NCBI GenBank assembly: GCA_944989445.1
Contig: CALYLW010000039.1
Location: 62,001 to 126,000, forward strand
Origin: Ampullaceana balthica
Lineage: Eukaryota; Mollusca; Gastropoda; Lymnaeidae
Reading direction: 5' to 3'
Length of the DNA: 64,000 nt
The translations under genes and the position numbers were made by a program. Within the stretch, counting starts at the first letter, position 1. Each line of letters begins with the position of its first letter. Below, one piece after another: positions 56,440 to 64,000 of this stretch. The notes below the pieces were generated by a model. That model made no database searches. It worked only from the letters and a program-made list of their open reading frames with translations, and was not told the origin of the DNA.

Positions 56440-57774
56440 CATACAACATTAAAGCTATGCCCCAAAACAACTGTACATCAGTGTATAGTAACCAAATTCA
56501 AAACATGGGCACAACTATTGGGTGAAAGTTTCTTTATTTGAGTTTGAAGGCCACTCTTAATTCCAGAGTATGCCTGACCTCGACAGAGTGTGAAATCAAT
56601 GTTTCGCTTTTGTAGTTACGTTAAAATCTTCTCAGCAAATGCGGCAGCATTGCTGTTTATCAAAAGTATAAACGCCTATAAATCTTTCCAAAACATGTCC
56701 AGATTTTAAAACTGAGCCTACATGTCCAGATTTTAAAACTGAGCCTAAAGAAACTGACATCTGATCAACTCTAGATAGATCAATGTTTGAATCAATAGTT
56801 AAAGAAAGAAATTGTGCAGACTTAACTTCATTATCAATTGTCACCGATGATTCAGATGCGAGTGATTGAATTACATCATTTTGCACATCATGACTTGAGT
56901 CCCATAACCGGTGTTCGTAGGGGGTCCTAATGTTTCCATTAGAATTTACTAGGGGCGGGGCTTGGTAGACCTTGGTGGGCGCCCCCTCTCCCTTCCAGGT
57001 CAGCAGAAGACTTTCTTATCGTTAGCCATTCCATTTTTATTGTGGCTTTAACGTTGGCTAGATCCCACGCCCCTCAGCTTGTGAGTCGAGCGCGCATTGA
57101 CTTTGCTATCCAGCCGCTGTTTACCAAAGTATAAAAGCCTATAAATCTTTCCACAACATGTCCTGATTTTAAAAAACTGAACATAAAGAAAAACTGGCAT
57201 CTGATCAATGCTAGATATATCAATGGTCGAATCAATAATTAAAGAAAAGAATTGTGCAGACTTAACTTCATTATCAATTGTCGCCGATAATGCAGATGCG
57301 AGATTTAAACCAGATATTACAGTTTCATCATTTGAAATACGATATTTAGCAAGCAGTTTGGGGTTGATTAGAAGTTTCGTGTGTAGCAATATTTGTTTCT
57401 GCTCTAGTGACACCTTTTTAGTGTTCATCGAGGGTGTCTTTAGGGGGCGCCATTTTAGACCCAACAGGGGCACGGGGGGGGGCAAGCCGCCCCCCCTGCC
57501 CTATAGCTAAATCCGCCACTGGCTCCTTCTATTTATACAGAATATTATTGCTTCCTACGTTCTGTGAAGAACGTATTAGCAAGTGACGCAGCGTTCACAG
57601 GCCACGGCTATGAGGGACCATGCTATTCCCAGCAGCCTTTGTTTCCCTAACTAGTGTTCAGAGCTGGGTGAGCTCAGGGACACCCTTGGCCCCCGGGAAC
57701 AAAATGCCTGCATTCATTGAGATTCGAACCCGTGCCCCTCGGTACATCAACCAAGCCCACCGTGCCCACTGTCC

Positions 57775-59244
57775 AGAACATTGACTGAGTTATGAATTTT
57801 GCTGCGCAATGACTTAGTTTATCTGCTTTAAAATCGTATATTTTTAATTACTATCGATGTACAAGAATAAAACAAACTCCAATGTACAACGTTTAATTTT
57901 CTTTTCACATGAAGCATATCATAAGCACCTTATCTCAAGATGGTGCTAGCCCTTTCTTTAAATTCATTTAAGTTTAAGTTATATCAACAGATTTTCGTGA
58001 TCATTCCATCACGTAGAAACGAAGAATACATTAGCAGTTACTTAATATATCAATCAAAATGGTTTCATTTTGTATACGCGAGGAATCAAATCATTTTACG
58101 AATTATACAGTGATTTTCGCCAAGTTAACTGTTTCTAAAATGACACTATGCTGTTCGGTCTCAACATAAATAAACTAAAATAAGAAGGCGCTATATTTCA
58201 ATGCAGGAAGAATTGAATTTTGCATTTTTAAGTACTGTTATACCTTATACAATTTAAAAAAAATTTGGAAGATTAACGTTTGAAATAAAAATATCAATTA
58301 TTATTGAACTAAATCGTTTAACTTAACAATCAGTACTTTAACTGACACCTTAATAGCGTTGTTTAAAATTACTCTAATAAAAATCATAACAGCTTGCAAT
58401 CGTTTTGTTGGTTGTTGGTGCTTTTTTAACAGATGACACATCTTTCTGAAGCTAGACTTCGTCGTTATGTCTCGTGATATTTCTTTACAAACAAACATCC
58501 TCACAACTGCGACAATTTTACAGTCATTATTTGAAACGTGAGCCGTGCCCCAGCATTTGGCTAACAAATTATATCTAATTGAATATGACAGCGATAAAGT
58601 CCCTAAATAAAGATTTAATTTATTGTTTAGATCACAAAATCCCTTTGTGTATCTAACATTTGTTTCTCTAAAATTTAAATTCAAACATTCGTTTGCCCGT
58701 AAATAGTTGTTGTTTTTTTAATGACTCGTGTAGGGGAATCGCAAAAACTTGGCATAAAATGTGTCTACCGAATTCGCTTTAAAGTTTACCAAATAGCTAT
58801 AAACAGTTGTAAGCAAAATTTTATACCAACCAGGGATTGGAAGTATTAAAAACGCCTGACCCCTGCCTATGAAAAGTACACTTCAAAAGGATTTTTTTTT
58901 AAATTCCTTATAAATAAAAATAAATGTGCCACTCTTTGGCCTCTCTATTACCCAAGTGCATATTGCTCGTATTTATTTCTTGTTTTTTGGGGGGAGCCTA
59001 TGAAGCAATCGTCCCTAAGCAATCACTTGTAATATTGAAGCACCTAACCTGGATAAAGCACTACTTCGAAATGTTTTATTATACAGTATTTTCGAAAAGA
59101 TTTCAGTAGCGAAGAGTTTTGAAAAATAATTGAACTGTCTTTCGGTTAACGCGTAAAGTTTTAAAGATTCATGATATACATGATCATAAATGGCCATGTC
59201 TTTTGTTTCTTATAAACTACTGGTTAACAAAAATACATCGCATC
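57775..59244. other. Mostly unique DNA with one minus-strand ORF
   Basis: A 127-codon minus-strand frame at 58,684-58,301 starts with ATG (MNLNFRETNVRYTKGFCDLN, later FRKMCHLLKKHQQPTKRLQA). It is basic with no domain recognised and may be chance. No transposon ends seen. Confidence 0.35.
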
Positions 59245-59595
59245 GGTAAACAATGTCGAATGTACCGTAATTAAATTAATGAATTTCTAGATTATCTTTA
59301 TTTATCTCTATGTATCATGTTAAATTTTTTTGCTATAGTGCCGCGGTGCGTATTATATTGAACAACCTTTCTTGTCGTGCAATAAGGTGGGTATTTTATT
59401 GACAACACTTTTTATAAACATATTCCTGATCGGTGCGCATTATATTAAACTTAAACATGTTTTACGACACATAACTACAATTTTGTATTTTTGGATTGTC
59501 TTGCGCTGCGTATTAATGAGCATTCTTTTAGTTATGTCTCGTTCATAAAGAATTTTTAGTTTTAAAAAAACTTGGTTTTTACGGGTTTTTTATAC
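59245..59595 (-). mobile_element. Asymmetric inverted-repeat element, reversed copy
   Basis: Minus-strand reading from 59,595: ACCCGTAAAAACCAAGTTTT, then GAGACATAACTAAAAGAATG, ATAATGCGCACCGATCAGGA and, at its left limit, ACGGTACATTCGACATTG. The 3' half is missing. Confidence 0.65.
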
Positions 59596-61006
59596 ACAAA
59601 TATACTCTAAAGGAGACGAGACACAAGTAAACACCAGGGACAAAAAAAATGATTGAAACAGTAAACATTGTGAACGTTTATTTCTCTTAATTTTATTTAT
59701 TAGCAGAACTCCTTTTTTTACATAGTTAAATAAGTAAATACAATTTCAAAACTGCCATCTCAAAACAAAGTGTGCACTATTTTATTCCGTTGTTTTCTGT
59801 TCTGTAAATGGAATGTTATAAAATTTTATGTATGAGCTATGCAGCTATAATATTCTTGGATACATACTTTACTATGTTATACGATGCTTTTAAGTAAACT
59901 ACATTTTTAATTATTATACTATACTATACTACTCATTACAATGCTTAACTATACTATGCTATACCATACTATAATATACTGTAATATGATATGTATGATA
60001 TATACTATATACTATATACTGTGCTAAACTAGGTTAAGTGCATTATGCCATACTTCACTATATTATGCTATTCTTTACTATATCATAATATAATATGACC
60101 TACACGAATGTTATGCTTTAGTAGTACTAGTAGTAGTAGTACTAGTAGTAGTACGAGTTGTAGGTCTGGAAGTAGTAGTGAAGTACGAATCGGGTATTCT
60201 CATAAAAGGATCCCTGGAGACATATTCACAAAGGATTAGATCAAAGTATAAATAAATTGGACTTTGATTCTATTTCAGCCGTTTATCGCTTAGATCGCTT
60301 ATAAAGCGTCGTGTTCTAGATTTAGCTATGTAAATGTCCAAATGGATTATTCTTCGGTAAATTAATATCTATTTGCTTTGGATTCATACTTGTTTTAAAC
60401 AACATATCTATAATATCTTGTTCAATATTTAACCACTGACATGTTCATATTTCCAATTAAAAACTTTTACAAAACCTAAGCGGGTAGCTTTACAAAGCGT
60501 TTGTTATTTGACATTTCAATTTCTCTTATGATTTCTAGAAAAAATTTTTTATTTAATTTTAAAAATTCTGTTTGAAATGGTTGGATGGTCACAAGTATGT
60601 AATTGGAGTATCTCTTTACTAATTGGAGTATATCTCTACTAATTCAGAGGGAGTTTGTTTTGGAAGGTTTGCTTGGGGTTTTCTTAGCAGCAAGATGTTT
60701 TCCAATGTATTCTTAAGTATATCGAGAATGTCGGTAGAGATTTACATTTTACATTATCAAAGCTTTACGATTTGGTAGTAAACAAAAAAATGACTTTTGA
60801 ATTTCGTGAAAACTGCATTAAATAAATATCCAATAATTTGTAAGGATTAAGAACTGCGTTTTTTCCTAATAAAGTTACATTAGTGTATGTTGATCTATAT
60901 AATGTCAACAACAAAAAAGGAAAGTACGTTAAGACATCTACAATAAAAGCGTTAATATCCCATACTCCAAAAGCATATGTCAAAAATTTTAGACTTGCTA
61001 AGTGCT
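59596..61006. other. AT-rich DNA with simple ACTAT and AGT repeats
   Basis: About 59,915-60,095 is degenerate ACTATACT repeat; (AGT)n at 60,117-60,155. No gene recognised. Confidence 0.55.
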
Positions 61007-61221
61007 TTACATCAGTTGTCTATTATTCTGTCTCTTAACTTCGTCATTCACGACCAAAAGTTTCCATAGTTTACACACGACATAGCATATTGTGTCTCTA
61101 ACATTATGTCCATGACTAACAGCTGACCTTTTTCCTTTTGCGTTGTCGGAATCGACGAATTCGGCTGCCAAGCTTCTTTCATACCTGTCTTTACTTTCCA
61201 AAGATGGGTTGGCCTCCATTT
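61007..61221 (-). CDS. Possible minus-strand terminal exon
   Basis: On the minus strand an acceptor (CATACGTTTAAACAG) is followed by 70 codons: MEANPSLESKDRYERSLAAE, FVDSDNAKGKRSAVSHGHNV and CYVVCKLWKLLVVNDEVKRQ, then TAA. Composition is less AT-biased than the flanks. A second frame over the same bases (to 61,048) is also open, so the frame choice is uncertain. A promoter-like region lies about 0.55 kb upstream. Function unknown. Confidence 0.3.
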
Positions 61222-61753
61222 CTGTTTAAACGTATGAGCAGGAGTTATAATTGATTGACTTTTAAACATATTGCCAGGTAGTTACAAAGAAAAACAAGAC
61301 TATTTCAAGATTCTAATTATCTTAACCAAAAAGTTACAAAATGACGTAATAATGATACGTTCTATCAAGTGATTTTCTTTAAAGCTGTAAAGAATTAATT
61401 GTAAATTGCATCATGGAATAATTTTTTTTATTTGTTTGACCAATATAATACAATAAATATACAAATGATAGCCCCTGACCCAGCAAAGTATACTTTTAAT
61501 TCATTAATTTATACAAAAAATAAAATAATTAAGGGAACCGTAATTTCTAAGATATGATACCTTCCAAAAGGCCAGCCACAACAATTATCATAACGCAGAA
61601 CTTTATAAGATGCATAACTCTTGTTAAGTTGATGGATCTGTATACTTAGTCGACTTCTGATGATTTGAAAACTTATAACAAAACTACCAGTCTGGCTTAG
61701 GTTGAATCTGTAAACTGTTTTGAGCGATGTTTGCACTGCACCTGTTCCAATCG
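61222..61753. other. AT-rich DNA between possible promoter and exon
   Basis: If the minus-strand gene is real this would be first exon and intron. The minus frame at 61,736-61,509 starts with GTG, not ATG, and is not convincing. Confidence 0.3.
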
Positions 61754-61800
61754 TTAAATACCCTTTCTTTTCGTCGCGTCAATCTGTGATTGGTTCAAAG
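61754..61800 (-). promoter_or_regulatory. Promoter-like CCAAT and TATA-type motifs
   Basis: On the minus strand AACCAATCACAG (CCAAT at about 61,793) is followed some 30 bases later by GGTATTTAACG (61,760-61,754). Spacing and order fit a pol II core promoter reading leftwards toward 61,221. Motifs this short occur by chance in AT-rich DNA. Confidence 0.2.
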
Positions 61801-62719
61801 AGTAATGTGATCACATGATTTTCTGCAATCTCCCCGCTCAAACACTCGAGGAAAGAGATCGTTTATACAAAGGGAGGGATCGGCTCAAATCTTTTTGGCA
61901 AAAAAAGTGTAGGTGATCTCAAAATACACTTAGCCTGATTTCCGTACTGTGAGACGTAGAGAACAAAAGGTCCGATCAGTAGTAAAGATTAGCATTTTAA
62001 AGTTAATATAAATTTAAAGTATAGACAACAGTTCAATGTTTTATATTCATTGATTTTTAAATCTTAGACAATCTTATCGATTTTAGTGGGATTTTTAAAA
62101 TAGACTTAATTATAATTTGGTGTAAATTCGTTATGACAGAAGTTAGTTTCAATTTCAATTAGCTTCAAAGGGCATAAATGCTTTTATTTTTAATATGTTT
62201 TGCGTTACGTTTCTACAAAATTGTTGGTACTTTAGTGAAATATAGTTATGTTGGGGTTGGGGTAAGATAGAGGTTTAGTCTTAGGTTAAGTTGAGGATTG
62301 GGTTATGGTTTAGACTTAGATTTAGTTTACATAGTCAACAAGTTCAACCTCGTTTTCTGTGTTACAAAAAACAAAACATTAAGGATTTCAGCTCCTCTAT
62401 CATTATCTAGTGAACGGTATGTTTTAAAACTTTGTCTAAGCGGGATGTAACACTTGTCGAATAGCTCAACTATCTTCTTATTATAAAAGTTAAAGCCCTC
62501 CCTCACTAACTGACTGATTCACTCATCCTTAAATCTACTTGAATAGATAAAGGGATGAAATTCGGCAGGCTTGCGCAAAAGATAGTCATTTATTTCCCGA
62601 GATAAATGAAGTCTTATTTACTGTGGAAAAAGTGACATTTTCAGAAAATTCTGTGATTTAAATCATTGTAAGCTAATAGTATTTTTTCCACCGATTTCAA
62701 TAGATTATTTTAATAGTTA
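61801..62719. other. No gene; TE-start-like block at 62,480-62,620
   Basis: TTATAAAAGTTAAAGCCCTC, then GAATAGATAAAGGGATGAAA and TTCGGCAGG resemble the conserved start of short Helitron-like elements in other animals. I cannot see a matching end. Confidence 0.4.
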
Positions 62720-62890
62720 CAGTAGAACCCACTTAACTCGAGCCCGGTGAACTCGTCAGCTCTATTAAGTCGACGTTATTTATTGGAAACGCCAAATTCT
62801 CTTTGTCTTTGCATTTTCTCTTCGGTTAATTCGAGTATTTTAAGTCGGCGCACCCTAATACCTCGAGCACAAAAGAGGGCCATCGCCAAT
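62720..62890. mobile_element. Left end of a Tigger/pogo-like element
   Basis: TACAGTAGAACCCACTTAAC followed by TCGAGCCCGGTGAACTCG has the CAGTAGAACCC-type terminus after TA, as at 35,057. No matching right end before the window closes. Confidence 0.5.
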
Positions 62891-63199
62891 CGCCAGCTTT
62901 TGAAAATGTTAGATGTGATTTTTTAAAACCAAGGGAAGGCATACAATTTCTGCCTCGCCAGTTCTGCTGGTGACGTCACAGCCCGCTTGCGTTCAGCTCT
63001 CAGCGCTGTGTTGCTTCTGGTACTATGCCAACTTCCAGCTTTTGAAATTCTTAGTTATCGATTTTTTATAACCAACAAGGCAACGCATCAAATTTTGGCC
63101 TTGTGAGGTCTGCTGGTGACGTCACAGCCCGATTGCGTTCATCTCTCAGCGCTGCTGTGTTACTAACTTAAATCGCCAGCTTTTGAAAATGTTATTTAT
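62891..63199. repeat. ~142-bp tandem repeat, 2.2 units
   Basis: CCAGCTTTTGAAA recurs at about 62,892, 63,034 and 63,175. Each unit also has GCTGGTGACGTCACAGCCCG and CTCTCAGCGCTG. The GACGTCA core is a palindrome of the CRE type; no function is implied. Confidence 0.75.
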
Positions 63200-63445
63200 C
63201 GATAGGGCTGAACCGATCGGTTCGGCTACTCGGCATCGGCCGATTTTCGTATACTCGGAGATACTCGGCAATCGGTCGCGTAAGTGATGCCGATGCCGAG
63301 TATTACGTAATTGCTCCAATAGCAAAGATGCACGCAGAATCGCATGTTTAAAACATTTCGATTCGTATGGAATAACAAAATGTACCGTGTGCAGACTTGT
63401 TGCCATTGGCAACCATTCATCCTTCAACCTCATTTTGACTCTATT
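63200..63445 (+). pseudogene. hAT left end with possible BED zinc-finger fragment
   Basis: AGGGCTGAACCGATCGGTTC then repeated CGGCATCGGCCGA / GATACTCGGCAATCGG motifs look like a hAT terminus. The plus frame at about 63,346-63,438 reads KHFDSYGITKCTVCRLVAIG, an F-x(n)-C-x-x-C pattern like the start of a BED finger used by hAT transposases. The histidine pair is not clear. Confidence 0.35.
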
Positions 63446-64000
63446 ACTACTGCTTTGTTCTCATTGTTTCATTCATAAGAAGTGGCCGTGTGCAAAAGCC
63501 ATTTAACTATTGGTTAGAATTAATTAAAATGTGTCAAATTTGAAGGTTCAAAAGTTCAAAAGGAGTTTCTAATTTATTTTTGTACATTTTTATAGAGAAG
63601 AGTTCTCTTCGTCATGAATCATATAAAGGTCATGAAAGACAAACAAATAACGACAACGCATTTGTGTAAAAAATATAAAAATAACTCCAAAACACGTGCA
63701 TGTACATTCTCATTTATTAACGCTTGTGATGGGACGATACCAAAATCATATGGTGCTTACTGTAAACGAGGCTCCCCAGATTTTAAAATATATAATATAA
63801 CAGACTACCCACCCCCACTCTCAATCTTCCACACCATTGTTGTTGGTTAGTCCGATTAGCATCAAGTTACCGAAGGAATTCTGAGTCCATTGTAAGCTGA
63901 GGGGATTGACCCAAGGAAGATGGTTTGGAAGAGAATGATTCGGTAACAATGAGGGGATGTGTAGGTTACACGGGGCGGGTTATTTATTTGTGTAGCTTGT
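63446..64000. other. No convincing gene
   Basis: A 78-codon plus frame at 63,614-63,850 begins with ATG (MNHIKVMKDKQITTTHLCKK) but shows no domain, splice context or repeat match. The remainder is plain DNA. Confidence 0.4.

Larger units (their letters stand above)
54787..57485 (-). pseudogene. hAT transposase pseudogene (ZMYM1-like, DUF4371 + dimerisation domain)
   Basis: From N to C on the minus strand: a DUF4371-like segment at 57,485-57,048 (ATIDNEVKSAQFFSLIIDST, IDISSIDQMPVFL), a second version of the same segment at 56,886-56,632 (VKSAQFLSLTIDSNIDLSRV, DQMSVSLG), RLSDTRCASYMHAVHAVVGS near 55,770, GELRRDKMADDPTTRFKSET at 55,385-55,047, and the C-terminal dimerisation region at 54,996-54,787 (MNLPVSSATAERSFSRLKII, LRSTMTNERLSGLELILIER). 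The order is right for a roughly 750-residue hAT transposase. The DUF4371 piece is partly duplicated, several frameshifts are present, and another hAT is inserted between 56,440 and 55,865. Confidence 0.8.
53353..57521 (-). mobile_element. hAT transposon 2, 4.17 kb, complete ends
   Basis: CAGTGGCGGATTTAGCT at 53,353 is perfectly inverted at the right end (AGCTAAATCCGCCACTG, to 57,521): 17 bp. Target duplication GCTCCTTC at 53,345-53,352 and 57,522-57,529 is perfect. Subterminal DNA is GC-rich on both sides (GGGGCGCC motifs). It contains the minus-strand transposase pseudogene, a SINE tail fragment (54,712) and a 574-bp hAT. Without the inner insertion it would be about 3.6 kb. Confidence 0.92.
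53319..57774 (-). mobile_element. tRNA-derived SINE split in two by a hAT transposon
   Basis: The head and body lie at 57,774-57,522 on the minus strand: B box GGTTCGAATC (57,730-57,721), then GGGTGTCCCTGAGCTCACCC, GGCCTGTGAACGCTGCGTCA and finally AGAAGGAGC. The 3' tail (GAAGGAGCGTCTGTATAGAC) is at 53,352-53,319. In the uninterrupted SINE at 23,719 these are contiguous (AGAAGGAGCGTCTGTATTGA). The eight bases GCTCCTTC are present at both junctions. Confidence 0.85.

Overview
This window looks like non-coding, repeat-dominated DNA from an animal nuclear genome. It is AT-rich, has no operons, ribosome binding sites or dense ORFs, and contains tRNA-derived SINEs, hAT, Tigger/pogo and Helitron DNA transposons, LINE reverse-transcriptase debris, microsatellites and long minisatellites. 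The mixture (GATAA-tailed SINEs, DUF4371-type hATs, Helitrons, short elements with asymmetric inverted repeats) fits an invertebrate, perhaps a mollusc. That placement is inference; no conserved host gene in the window fixes the taxon.

Layout. 0.9-4.4 kb is a decayed autonomous hAT (perfect 8-bp target duplication) carrying a retroposon, a MITE and a second element nested in that MITE. 5-7.5 kb holds short inverted-repeat elements. 7.5-10.4 kb is a 2.9-kb inverted-repeat element containing an 800-bp (CATA)n array. 10.9-14.0 kb is the best host-gene candidate: the 3' part of a plus-strand gene whose two-exon cassette is tandemly duplicated with conserved splice sites and phase. 17.3-20.2 kb is a roughly 100-copy, 29-bp minisatellite open in all six frames. 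22.7-22.9 kb is a possible last exon ending in a membrane anchor. 23.7-25.9 kb has a SINE and a cluster of four asymmetric-repeat elements. 26.3-31.4 kb is a multi-level transposon nest. 32.0-33.0 kb is a LINE fragment. 35.0-40.9 kb has a (TA)n tract split by a Tigger deletion derivative, followed by three head-to-tail Helitrons, the first with a broken Rep gene. 41-52 kb holds tandem repeats, MITEs, a second SINE, Helitron ends and a 96-bp array built on a Helitron-like 3' terminus. 53.3-57.8 kb is a SINE split by a complete-ended hAT that is itself split by a smaller hAT. 57.8-64 kb is mostly unique AT-rich DNA with one possible minus-strand terminal exon and promoter and a few repeat ends.

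Mobile-element proteins are all broken: the hAT transposases carry frameshifts and insertions, and the Helitron lacks its HUH nuclease motif, has a stop where a conserved tyrosine is expected, and has no helicase. Where I give element boundaries with target duplications, I read them directly from the bases. Family names come from remembered motif patterns, not database searches. All exons are predictions from splice consensus and phase only.
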